From NCBI GenBank assembly GCA_001770015.1, contig MEQB01000039.1, positions 43,401 through 107,400 of the forward strand: DNA of 64,000 nucleotides, read 5' to 3'. Made by a program: the position numbers and the translations under genes. This DNA is from Bdellovibrionales bacterium RIFOXYC1_FULL_37_79. GTDB taxonomy: Bacteria; Bdellovibrionota; Bacteriovoracia; Bacteriovoracales; Bacteriovoracaceae. Positions 37,251-45,663 of the stretch are shown in pieces. Each line of letters starts with the position of its first letter. The stretch's first letter is position 1. The notes under the pieces are model-generated. The model had not been told where the DNA came from. It worked only from the letters and a program-made list of their open reading frames with translations, and did no database searches.

Positions 37251-37568
37251 ATGAAAATAACATTATTAGTAACAAGCTTGTATTTGGCCTTAACTTCGTT
37301 GGCGTTAGCAGACCTTAATGAAACTGGTGGAAGTTCTCAATCGATACCTGTAGTAACGCATGAAACGTCTCAGGATGAAGACTCGTTAAAAAGAACTGGT
37401 TATGATATCAATGGTGAGTTACGATCTTGTTATGCCATGGATACTGAACAACTTTGCACTGTGCAATATACCAAAGGGGAAGAGTTCGCCTTGAAGTGCG
37501 CCAAGAGTGGAGGGATTCCCTTCCAGTGTGATTGTCACGATTATATTTGCCTTTCCGAGGTCGAATAA
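37251..37568 (+). CDS. Small secreted Cys-rich protein
   Basis: A 105-residue protein with signal peptide MKITLLVTSLYLALTSLALA. The mature ~85 residues have six cysteines, all in the second half (RSCYA, QLCTV, LKCAK, FQCDCHDYICL), a disulfide- or metal-binding cluster. ATG 37251 follows GGAGGA; the frame starts at 37224 inside the inverted repeat, which is less likely. A bidirectional terminator follows. No family recognised. Confidence 0.65.
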   Translation: MKITLLVTSLYLALTSLALADLNETGGSSQSIPVVTHETSQDEDSLKRTGYDINGELRSCYAMDTEQLCTVQYTKGEEFALKCAKSGGIPFQCDCHDYICLSEVE

Positions 37569-37650
37569 TTGGTTACAATATCAGGGCTTAAAAACCACTG
37601 TAGTCCCTCCGCTTACAAAAAGTGTGGCCAAGTTTCTAAGTGATAAACAT

Positions 37651-37689
37651 AAAAAAGGGGCCTGTTTAATACAGGCCCTTTATTTTTTT
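37651..37689. terminator. Bidirectional rho-independent terminator
   Basis: GGGCCTG (37658-37664) pairs with CAGGCCC (37672-37678) across a 7-base loop. T-rich DNA follows on the plus strand (37679-37689) and A-run precedes it, so it can stop both the Cys-rich gene and the convergent leftward gene. Confidence 0.85.
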
Positions 37690-37726
37690 ACATTTGACTC
37701 GACATCAAAACTCTATGTTTTAAAAA

Positions 37727-38170
37727 TTAATATCGTCTTCGTTCACATCCACCGTAGCAATCTCGGTTTATATAACCGGGTTGGCAAGGTCGGTTGCGAT
37801 TAAAATCCCATTCATTGCAGGAATAGTTATTGTGGTCATTGTAATCGTTATAATAATCGTTGTGGTCATTATAATCATTGTAATCGTCATCATAATCATT
37901 GTGTGGATTATAACATCTTTGTGAACCCTGGCAGGTTATGTGTTGGGCCTGTCCGTTAGAACCTCGTCGGTCGTCACACAAGGTTTCAAACATGGCACCA
38001 GGTGAGCAAACACCACGATGAGTATCTAGTCCAATGTCCCGGCAAAGACCGCCATTAACCCAGCGACCACCCGGGCAGTCCATCGCAAAAGTTGCAGCTC
38101 CATAGAGTGAAACTACAAACAATGAAAAAATAAAGAAAGATTTGAGCGTTTGTGATTTAAATTTTGACAT
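37727..38170 (-). CDS. Secreted Asn/Asp/Tyr-rich repeat protein
   Basis: A 147-residue exported protein (signal peptide to about residue 30, SLYGAATFA). The mature N-terminal part has six cysteines. Residues ~90-118 are a run of N-D-Y and N-D-H units (DYNDYNDHNDYYNDYNDHN), then a Cys-rich Gly-containing tail ending in CERRRY. The repeats could bind metal or assemble through Asn/Tyr stacking; nothing is proved. The start follows a strong GAGGGGGGA, similar to the Cys-rich gene at 14997. Confidence 0.65.
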   Translation of the reverse strand: MSKFKSQTLKSFFIFSLFVVSLYGAATFAMDCPGGRWVNGGLCRDIGLDTHRGVCSPGAMFETLCDDRRGSNGQAQHITCQGSQRCYNPHNDYDDDYNDYNDHNDYYNDYNDHNNYSCNEWDFNRNRPCQPGYINRDCYGGCERRRY

Positions 38171-38322
38171 ATTCCCCCCTCGGTATATGTTTTGTTAAAC
38201 AACTGTGATCTATCAGTAAGCAAGAATGATACCAATTATGAAAAGACCCTCAAATGGATAAATAAGTCGATAAAACCAACACTTAATGAATTGCTATGGA
38301 AAATGAGCGTAATTTTAAAAGT

Positions 38323-38348
38323 GAGCGCAAAACACACCTTGCGTCGCT
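38323..38348 (-). terminator. Weak hairpin after the phospholipase D-like gene
   Basis: CGCAA (38326-38330) and TTGCG (38339-38343) with imperfect outer pairing, followed on the minus strand by ACTTTT. It lies just beyond the stop of the leftward PLD-like gene and may be its terminator. Confidence 0.3.
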
Positions 38349-38364
38349 TCATGCACCACTGACT

Positions 38365-40620
38365 TTATTGGGCCACATGATCATACAAAATGGAAATCAG
38401 GTCTCGAACCAGACTGATAAACTGTTGGTTATCCAGTTTGATTCCCAGCGGAACTTGAAAATCAAAGTCAGTGAATTCAGCAGATGTTTCATCGGAGTCG
38501 TTCCAGTATTTTAAAAATTCCCGGTCATGAATCAAGGCCGCATCGGAATGAGCAAGATCTAATTGTTCTTCCCTAAAGGCCCCATACATGGTGGTTTGAT
38601 CTTTGTTGGCAGATCCGGTAATGAGATATTTTCCATCCATTGAAATGGTTTTGTAATGAAATTCCTGCCTGATGAGGTCATCATTAATAATAGTCTTGAA
38701 CTTGGTTGGAATACCTGCTTTTTTCAAGACATCTGAATAGAGAATATTGGGAAATCCCACAATGGGGGATTCAGGCAAGGGATCAAGGATAATCCGAACG
38801 TCTAAGTCAGGATTGTTATTTTTGGCATTAATGAGTGCCAAAACAATATTGCGGTCAAAAAGATATTGGTCCTTGATAAAAATACTTTTTTGGGCAAATT
38901 GAATTCCTTGTAAAACTTGATCAATGGCACTGGTCCTGGTGGAATCAAAATTGTTTAAACCAATCCGCACCAGGGAAGTTCCCTGATAGGTTCGATTAAT
39001 GGCCTGTTTATTGGTGGCGGTACCATCACCACTTCGATTTAATAAATCAAAAGGTGCCAGAATTTGGGCGATCAGTTCAGCTTCATTGGAATGGGGGAGG
39101 TTTAATTTTTGAGCGATGTTTTTCAAGTCCTGGTCACTGATTTCCTCTTTAAGCGCATAAAACATGTCGAAATAGTAATCATCTTGAATGATGCTGGCAG
39201 CAGGGCCTGTTACTTTGGTCATATCGTCGTAGCAAACTGCCCCAGAGGCATCAACTAAGTTTTTTGATCCCACCCATGCCATCGGATGATCCGTTTTAGC
39301 ATCAATGACGATCACCTTGGAGTGATCTGACTTCGCATTTGCATACAGGGAAAGATGCTGTTGCAAACCGCTTTTGGCCACAAATTCTTCGCTTATAATA
39401 TTACCAACGTATTTGGGAAGTCCTGACTTATGCTTGTTGATATGAGCAGGTGCAATGATCAGGCGCTGGGGAAATTTTTGAGAATAGGCATAGAGGTAAT
39501 TATAAACCGGTAACATTTGTTTATCGTGCCCATAATGGTTAAGTAAATCCCGCAAAATAAAAACCTTTAACTGGCTGGATGGATCTTCCAGTCTGGTTAC
39601 CAAATATTTGGCAAATGTTACCCCCATGGTGCCACCTAAAAAAAAGATATCCACAAAGATAGTATCTGTAGCCGCGTCCAGGGATTTTTTGATCTCGGCA
39701 AATATTCCGTTTTTTTGTCCCCATACCGGATCGTTTTCCATAGAAAAAAAACCTTCATCGTGGGTCAACACCTTCAAAGGATCTTGACTAAAAAATGATT
39801 CAATGGACCCAGCTTCGTTGACCGGGTAAAGGTCTGGTAAAAGCTCATGTTTTTTGCCAAGCGTATTGATGAGGGTGGATGAATAATCATTTTTATCAAA
39901 ATATTGAACCAGGTTACCAGGAATCCAACCGGTATCCGAAATGGCGTGTCCCGGATGGTTTATGAACTCATGTTTCAAGTTTAGCGCAAAATATGGTTTG
40001 TTGCCGTTTTTGGTAGAAATTTCTGGGAGCTCTCTTAAACAAGTAACGGTTTGTTGAAATGGTGAAAAAGTTAATTGGTCATTTTTAATAATCTTATCCC
40101 AATCTGCCTTAAGGACCGGGCCAAAACAATTTTTTATTTTTAAAGGATCATAGGAAGAGCGGAAAACTTTTAAATAATTTTGGGCCTTTAAATTAAAATT
40201 CACCTTACCATTATTTTTAAATTCTTCCTCATATCTTGGATCATTTTGGAGTTCCAGCAGGGCCTGCTTGGTTTCAAGAATTTGTTTTTGGATAAAGTCA
40301 AAATAGTTTAAACGCATCTGTTTATCATCTTGTCTTAAAAAATAACAAAGTGGTCCCAGCACTTGTTCGGTTTCAAAAAAAGCACGCAGTTTGAATTGAC
40401 ATTCAACAATATATGAATTGTTCACTGGATGATTGAGCCAATTGCCCAGTCTTTCTTTAACTTGCCAGTCAATTAAGAAAGGTCGGATTTTTTGGGTGAT
40501 CAAGGTAAGCTCGTTACGTAGTTGCAGCCTTTCGTTTATATCGATACTGTCAACGGCGGATATGGCAAGGCTAAAAAACCAGCATAGGCCAAGAAGTGTT
40601 TTAACATTGAATAGATTCAT
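38365..40620 (-). CDS. Exported phospholipase D/cardiolipin-synthase-like protein
   Basis: A 751-residue protein with signal peptide (TLLGLCWFFSLAISAVDS). It has the two HKD motifs of the PLD superfamily: HSKVIVID at about residue 436 (DHSKVIVIDA, followed by GSKNL) and HYKTISMD at about residue 656 (followed by GSAN). Each supplies His and Lys to the shared active site. The first ~270 residues are an unrecognised helical extension. It would hydrolyse or transfer phosphodiesters of lipids or nucleic acid outside the cytoplasm. The ATG overlaps the stop of the upstream gene (TAATG) and GGAG precedes it. Confidence 0.85.
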   Translation of the reverse strand: MNLFNVKTLLGLCWFFSLAISAVDSIDINERLQLRNELTLITQKIRPFLIDWQVKERLGNWLNHPVNNSYIVECQFKLRAFFETEQVLGPLCYFLRQDDKQMRLNYFDFIQKQILETKQALLELQNDPRYEEEFKNNGKVNFNLKAQNYLKVFRSSYDPLKIKNCFGPVLKADWDKIIKNDQLTFSPFQQTVTCLRELPEISTKNGNKPYFALNLKHEFINHPGHAISDTGWIPGNLVQYFDKNDYSSTLINTLGKKHELLPDLYPVNEAGSIESFFSQDPLKVLTHDEGFFSMENDPVWGQKNGIFAEIKKSLDAATDTIFVDIFFLGGTMGVTFAKYLVTRLEDPSSQLKVFILRDLLNHYGHDKQMLPVYNYLYAYSQKFPQRLIIAPAHINKHKSGLPKYVGNIISEEFVAKSGLQQHLSLYANAKSDHSKVIVIDAKTDHPMAWVGSKNLVDASGAVCYDDMTKVTGPAASIIQDDYYFDMFYALKEEISDQDLKNIAQKLNLPHSNEAELIAQILAPFDLLNRSGDGTATNKQAINRTYQGTSLVRIGLNNFDSTRTSAIDQVLQGIQFAQKSIFIKDQYLFDRNIVLALINAKNNNPDLDVRIILDPLPESPIVGFPNILYSDVLKKAGIPTKFKTIINDDLIRQEFHYKTISMDGKYLITGSANKDQTTMYGAFREEQLDLAHSDAALIHDREFLKYWNDSDETSAEFTDFDFQVPLGIKLDNQQFISLVRDLISILYDHVAQ

Positions 40621-41816
40621 TACTGTATCTCCTGTCCCAGAAGCGCTAGAAAACTTTTTAAAAGAACATCCTGTGACATCAATCCATCTAAAATGACAGG
40701 GGCATGGTCGGTTTGGGCCTTTTGCAATTCTTCTTCCAGCATTTTGTTTATTTCGTTTGAAAATTCTTGATTGACACTTTCTATGCGAAAGCCTTTAACC
40801 ACAAATTGTGCGCCAAGTACACTTAAGGTCGGGGTGACCAGGGTATCTAGCTGGCTGACTTTTAAAGTCTCCAGATTCAGTTTCATCAGAGGAAATAAAA
40901 ATTTGGTATTGACATCTTTGAATGGTCCTAGCTTTTTCACCTTGCCTTCCAGATAAGGGAAAATTTCCTTATTTTTTTGTTGGTTTAAAATATAAATTCC
41001 CTTTTCAATGGCCTGCAGCTCACCAAATTGGACGGAAAGGGTCGGAGCCTGGGCCACATCCGTTAAATTTACATCAAGGGATAATTCGGCCACAATTCCG
41101 TTGGTCAGTTGATCAGGAACCACCAGGGTTTGAAAATCTACTTTTTCATTGCTTTGTTTGAAGGGTGACTGGGAAGGTTTGATACATAAAAGAATTTTTA
41201 TAAAAGCATGTGAGTCAGTGCCTTTCATAATTTGGATTTTGGTATTCATTCCCAGCAAAAAGGCAGCTGCCTTGACCTGGGGAAAAAGTATTGCCTGGAG
41301 TTTTTTGGTTTCTTCCAATACGTAAGTATCAAAGGGAGGGGTGTTCAGTGACATGCCTAGCATATTGGTCAGGGAATCGGAAAAAATGGTGATTTTGTCT
41401 TCGCCTATGGAGGGTGGAGTGCTGGTCCAAGGAATTAAGCGTACTTCAAAATTTACCGGCCGATCAAAATTTGATTTAGAAAGCTCTTGGATTAAGGATT
41501 GTCGTAAAATTGAAACGGTGGTTAATAATTTAGGGAAGAGATTATTTTCGCTTGTACTATGTCCTTTGAAAACAGCGGTCAGAGGAATGATGGACTTCAT
41601 GACCGAGCTGACCATCACGTTTCGTACCTGTTCGTAGGCTTGTTCATTCTGATCCGGAATCAATAAATCCTGATTGGGGTTAAAGGGTAGGTTAAAGTCT
41701 CGCAGGAAAATAAGACGGTATAGCGAGTGTCCCGAATAATCCTGAGCGGATAGATTAAAACTGATTAAAAGACATGTTAATTTCCAGAAAATAATCTTGA
41801 GGATCACATTTTTCAT
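40620..41816 (-). CDS. Exported protein coupled to the PLD-like enzyme
   Basis: A 398-residue protein with a signal peptide (WKLTCLLISFNLSA). The mature part alternates strands and helices, with long amphipathic strand stretches (VAELSLDVNLTDVAQAPTLSVQFG) that might form a lipid-binding or barrel-like fold. No family recognised. ATG 41816 fits GGGA spacing; ATG 41822 is in frame. Its stop overlaps the PLD-like start, so the two products are probably made together. Promoter should lie in 41823-41994, where nothing clear is visible. Confidence 0.65.
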   Translation of the reverse strand: MKNVILKIIFWKLTCLLISFNLSAQDYSGHSLYRLIFLRDFNLPFNPNQDLLIPDQNEQAYEQVRNVMVSSVMKSIIPLTAVFKGHSTSENNLFPKLLTTVSILRQSLIQELSKSNFDRPVNFEVRLIPWTSTPPSIGEDKITIFSDSLTNMLGMSLNTPPFDTYVLEETKKLQAILFPQVKAAAFLLGMNTKIQIMKGTDSHAFIKILLCIKPSQSPFKQSNEKVDFQTLVVPDQLTNGIVAELSLDVNLTDVAQAPTLSVQFGELQAIEKGIYILNQQKNKEIFPYLEGKVKKLGPFKDVNTKFLFPLMKLNLETLKVSQLDTLVTPTLSVLGAQFVVKGFRIESVNQEFSNEINKMLEEELQKAQTDHAPVILDGLMSQDVLLKSFLALLGQEIQ

Positions 41817-41994
41817 ATTCATTTCCCAACGTCATTACCGTTTTTTCTCTTAAAAAATGAGAAGGTATCTCACGGGAGAAACAGAAACAATATGCTTTGT
41901 TATTTTTACATTTTTTGATATTTGTCGATCTGAAAATTCTAGATTGTCTGAACATTTGTTAATTAAAAATTCAAAATGCCCAAAAAATGGAGGA

Positions 41995-42693
41995 TTAGTT
42001 TAAAAAAAGATATCCTTGGCCTCTTTTGGTTAGGATGTGTTTGGGGTTTTTAGGGTCTGGCTCGAAATATTTGCGGAACCGGACAATAAAATTATCAATG
42101 GTTCTGCTTTCAATGTCTCTTGAATGACCCCAAATTTCCTCCATTAAACTGGTTCGAGAAATGATTTTCCCTTCATTTTTAAATAAAACCAGCAGTAGTT
42201 GGACTTCTTGGCTGGTTAAATCGCGTTCCCCTTGCTCGGTGGATGCCTTAAGATTGACAAAATCAATGGTATTTTTTCCAAAGGAATAAGACTTCATCTG
42301 GGATGCGGTATGATTTGTTTTATGTTCATATAACTGCTGCCTTTGCAACGCTCTTTTAATTCTCATCAATAATTCATTGATGGAAAAAGGCTTGGTGATG
42401 TAATCATCAGCTCCCAGGCTCAGTCCATTGACCAGGTCATCCTCCTTGGTCTTGGCGGATACTATTAAAATCGGGTACTGCAGATTGATTTTTCGGATTT
42501 GTTTTAAAACCTCTATCCCATCAATGTCAGGAAGCATCAGATCCAGAATCATTAAATCATGTTGTGAATAACAGGCCAGTCCCTCTGTGCCAAGTTCCTT
42601 GATCGTGACGATAAAACCTTCGTTTTCCAGAATAAGTTTTAAACTGTTCGAGATATTTTTTTCATCTTCTATGATTAAAATTTTGTTCACCAT
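41995..42693 (-). CDS. OmpR-family response regulator
   Basis: A 232-residue regulator. Receiver domain with D51 (LMILDLMLPD) as phosphoacceptor and K101 (YITKPF), followed by an OmpR-type winged-helix domain (residues ~135-232; ISRTSLMEEIWGH, SRTIDNFIVRFRKYF, ILTKRGQGYLF). The start is five bases after the stop of the sensor kinase gene, so it is the partner regulator. ATG 42693 is preferred; the open frame extends to 42783. Confidence 0.93.
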   Translation of the reverse strand: MVNKILIIEDEKNISNSLKLILENEGFIVTIKELGTEGLACYSQHDLMILDLMLPDIDGIEVLKQIRKINLQYPILIVSAKTKEDDLVNGLSLGADDYITKPFSINELLMRIKRALQRQQLYEHKTNHTASQMKSYSFGKNTIDFVNLKASTEQGERDLTSQEVQLLLVLFKNEGKIISRTSLMEEIWGHSRDIESRTIDNFIVRFRKYFEPDPKNPKHILTKRGQGYLFLN

Positions 42694-42698
42694 AATAA

Positions 42699-43652
42699 CT
42701 ACACTTGATCGTTGATAAATTCTTTGAGCTTTATATTCATATAAAATGTTGTACCAAGGCCCAGACCTTGGCTGGTGGCCCATATGGTACCTTTATGCCA
42801 TTTTAAAATGTTGCTGACGATATAAAGACCAAGCCCTGAGCCCCTTTTTCTCTCGTTACCCCGGTAAAAGATTTTGAAAATTTTTTTTAATTGTTTTTTT
42901 TCAAGACCAATACCATTGTCAGTGAATTCTATCCAAATTCTGCCTTTATGCTTTTTTAAAACAATGTTTATTTCTGGTGGTTTTTCACAGTAGCTTATGG
43001 CATTAACCAGCAAATTATTAAAAACGCACTGAAAATGTTGGCGATCTATGAAATAGAACAGGTTACCCTCCAGCCAGGAAAGATAGGAAATCTTAATTTG
43101 TGGGTTTTCCAGCTGACTTTTGCTGACAAAATCGCCTACGAACTTATCCAAATTAGTCACTTGAAAATTTAAAATGTTTTTTTTATGTTCAATTTTTTTT
43201 AATTCGATTAACTGGTTTATGGAGACTTGTAATTTTTTACATTCTAAAAAAGCGGCGACCAGTAATTTTTTAATGTGCTCTGGGCTCATTTTTTCCTTGG
43301 AGAGCACAATCTCTAGATTCATATCTATACAAGTCAGAGGGGTCATTAATTCATGCGTAAATGCTGAGATGTGATCAGAGCCTTGTTTATATAATTGTCT
43401 GGCCTTTAACCATTCTATAAATATCAAGGTGGAGGCAATCAAAATAAAAAATAGGATTAAAATCCCGCTAATCATTTGAGCATAGCCGGAATGGGATATC
43501 TCCAGCCCCGAATAGGCTTTTTTGGCAAGCTCAAGGGCGTTTTCGTATTTATTTTTGAGAACAATGTACCATACGATCCAAAGCGTGATGGAGGTATAGG
43601 TCAATAATTGTAAAAGGACAAATATGGTAACCGGATAAACACTTCTTCTCAT
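42699..43652 (-). CDS. Sensor histidine kinase
   Basis: A 317-residue kinase. Two membrane segments (about 7-32 and 60-81) flank only ~30 periplasmic residues, so a large external sensor is absent and no HAMP is clear. The H-box is AFTHELMTPLT (H100), with N, G1 (FTDNGIGLE), F and G2 (RGSGLGLYIV) boxes downstream. It phosphorylates the regulator encoded just after it. It begins directly after the nitronate monooxygenase-like gene, which suggests the kinase senses that enzyme's membrane-linked product or lipid state (inference). Confidence 0.92.
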   Translation of the reverse strand: MRRSVYPVTIFVLLQLLTYTSITLWIVWYIVLKNKYENALELAKKAYSGLEISHSGYAQMISGILILFFILIASTLIFIEWLKARQLYKQGSDHISAFTHELMTPLTCIDMNLEIVLSKEKMSPEHIKKLLVAAFLECKKLQVSINQLIELKKIEHKKNILNFQVTNLDKFVGDFVSKSQLENPQIKISYLSWLEGNLFYFIDRQHFQCVFNNLLVNAISYCEKPPEINIVLKKHKGRIWIEFTDNGIGLEKKQLKKIFKIFYRGNERKRGSGLGLYIVSNILKWHKGTIWATSQGLGLGTTFYMNIKLKEFINDQV

Positions 43653-43653
43653 A

Positions 43654-44772
43654 TCACATGTTGCATACCATTTGGTTGCAAAGAAGTATATCTGGATTTG
43701 TGATTAATTCTTGCATTAAATCTTGGACCGAAATGATTTGAGTGATTTCATCCGCCCGTCCGCCAACGGTGTAGAGTTCCAATTCATTGGTTTCAATGCT
43801 TGAAGAGGCCAATAAACCGTTACAGATGCAAAAGCAGTCGGTATTGTTCTGGGCCGCACAGACTCCATTGACCAGGATATACCCCTTATTACATAGAGGA
43901 ATACGGTCCTTATGGAGCGCTTGTTGGTAAAAAGGGGATGTTTTGATCACCCGAAATAAAAGCTTGCAGGGAGAACCGGGAATATCCGCCAGATCTATGT
44001 CGTTTTTGGTACATTTTACTAAATGATTTTTATAATTTTGACTTGCACCGGATTCAAAAGTTGCTAAAAAACGGGTTCCCATTTGAACCGCGGCACAACC
44101 CATATTCAAATATTTTTTGATGTCATGATAGTTATGAATTCCGCCGGCGGCAATTAAGGGAATATCATACTGATGGGTGAGTTCCAGTACTTCGCTAACC
44201 AGATTTTCCAGCTTGTTATGATCAGCATAAGCATCCTCTTTTTTAGTCCAACCAATATGCCCACCCGCTAGGGGGCCTTCCACCACCACCGCATCAGGCA
44301 GTCGGTGATATTTTTCCCATTTTTTGATAATAATCTGAAGGGCCCGGGCCGATGAGACAATCGGTACTAGGGCAACTTCTTGGGCGCGAGGGTGGGTACT
44401 TACGATGCCCGGTAACTTGGTTGGTAATCCGGCCCCACTGATAATAACATCAACCCCGCCATCCATGGACCCAAGTACAGAATCATCGTATTGATTAACG
44501 GTTGCCACCATAATGTTCATTCCGATGGGACGCCCTTCACTGATTTTTTTGGCATCACTTACTTCTCTAGCACAGGCCTTTCTCGTGCTATATTCCCCCT
44601 TCAAGCGAAAGCTCACCACACTGTCCAAGGCAGCACTTGAAATAACCCCCAATCCTCCATATTTGCTCACGGTTCCTGCCAAGAGATGATTTGAAAAACC
44701 AATCCCCATTCCCCCTTGAATGATGGGAAATTGGATGCTTTGATTTCTAAATTTAAAGGAGGGTAACGTCAT
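43654..44772 (-). CDS. Nitronate monooxygenase/FabK-like flavoprotein
   Basis: A 372-residue TIM-barrel FMN protein of the nitronate monooxygenase (2-nitropropane dioxygenase) family. N-terminal PIIQGGMGIGFSNHLLAGTVSK, VVVEGPLAGGHIGW, IPLIAAGGIHNYHDIKK and GCAAVQMGTRFL are the FMN-phosphate and substrate loops. Family members oxidise nitronates or, as FabK, reduce enoyl-ACP; the sequence does not decide. The C-terminal ~60 residues carry a Cys cluster (CNKGYILVNGVCAAQNNTDCFCICNG), more than usual. First gene of an operon with a histidine kinase and regulator. Confidence 0.85.
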   Translation of the reverse strand: MTLPSFKFRNQSIQFPIIQGGMGIGFSNHLLAGTVSKYGGLGVISSAALDSVVSFRLKGEYSTRKACAREVSDAKKISEGRPIGMNIMVATVNQYDDSVLGSMDGGVDVIISGAGLPTKLPGIVSTHPRAQEVALVPIVSSARALQIIIKKWEKYHRLPDAVVVEGPLAGGHIGWTKKEDAYADHNKLENLVSEVLELTHQYDIPLIAAGGIHNYHDIKKYLNMGCAAVQMGTRFLATFESGASQNYKNHLVKCTKNDIDLADIPGSPCKLLFRVIKTSPFYQQALHKDRIPLCNKGYILVNGVCAAQNNTDCFCICNGLLASSSIETNELELYTVGGRADEITQIISVQDLMQELITNPDILLCNQMVCNM

Positions 44773-44914
44773 ATATACCTCAATAGGTGTTAGTACTTCG
44801 CTTTGTAATCGTTGGATTTTTCGTATTGATTCTGAACCTGTTAGAGGTCAGGTGTATAGGGCATAAGCAAATAGTTTGTCGGAAAATCGAGGTTTTACAT
44901 TTCTTTTACAAAAC

Positions 44915-44940
44915 AAAAAGGCCCAAGTTTTCTTGGGCCC
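44915..44940 (-). terminator. Rho-independent terminator
   Basis: GGCCCAAG (44920-44927) and CTTGGGCC (44932-44939) form a perfect 8-bp stem with a 4-base loop; on the minus strand TTTTTG follows. It ends the small secreted gene transcribed leftward. Confidence 0.88.
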
Positions 44941-44966
44941 TATTTAAGATCTGAATTTTGTTTCTA

Positions 44967-45509
44967 TTATCGGGGAGTAAATTGACAGAACCACTCCAGT
45001 CCTTCGGTCCATTCTGGAAAATCGGGAGTTTCATCATCTACAAGTATTCTGCTTCTATAGTGCACGTCTTGTTTTGCATCCAAGCGATCCATGATCACCG
45101 TAAAGGTGGTATGACCTTTTAGCATTTTACCTCTGGCATCTTGTTGGATTTTACCAGTGTAGCTAATGGTATTATATCCTGGGCCTCTTGTTTCAGTAAC
45201 TTCTGTTACTTGAACATTTGCCCAGTTGTCAAAGGAGACGTTGATGTCGTTGGCGAATTGGATGTCAGCTGGATTTCCGGTATGATAACTATCAGTAATT
45301 TTAACATTTAATTTAATTTGGTGATTCATCGTAAAGGCTGTTATTTGGGGCGTGTTTAGTAATCTTCCGTTACCGTTGTCCATTGTACAAGATATCCCCT
45401 GTGCTTTTGCTAAAGGCACATTAATTTCACTCCAAGGATTTTCTTTGGCAAAGATTTGAGACGAACTGAGCGCCATCAATATCATAGTTCCTAATAAGAT
45501 TTTTTTCAT
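44967..45509 (-). CDS. Small secreted protein
   Basis: A 180-residue protein with signal peptide MKKILLGTMILMALSSSQIFA. The mature part is strand-rich with two cysteines (ISCTMD near the N-terminus, WFCQF at the C-terminus), probably one disulfide joining the ends of a beta sandwich. ATG 45509 follows AGGAG; the frame extends to 45572. No family recognised. Confidence 0.7.
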   Translation of the reverse strand: MKKILLGTMILMALSSSQIFAKENPWSEINVPLAKAQGISCTMDNGNGRLLNTPQITAFTMNHQIKLNVKITDSYHTGNPADIQFANDINVSFDNWANVQVTEVTETRGPGYNTISYTGKIQQDARGKMLKGHTTFTVIMDRLDAKQDVHYRSRILVDDETPDFPEWTEGLEWFCQFTPR

Positions 45510-45663
45510 AATCACTCCTATTTTAGTAAGTTCTCGTAATTTGCTGCGTTGCGCATGGAGCATTTTTACCATAAATTTTAATGATTTTTTGATAATTTTT
45601 GCACTTTTGAAATTTTTACAATGGGTTTGAATAATTTCTAACTATTTTCGGACGTTGCCCACT

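Noticed and set aside
37780..37900. Short regular DNA repeats resembling a CRISPR or minisatellite
   Set aside because: They are in-frame codons for the N-D-Y/N-D-H run; units are 9-12 bp with no spacers.
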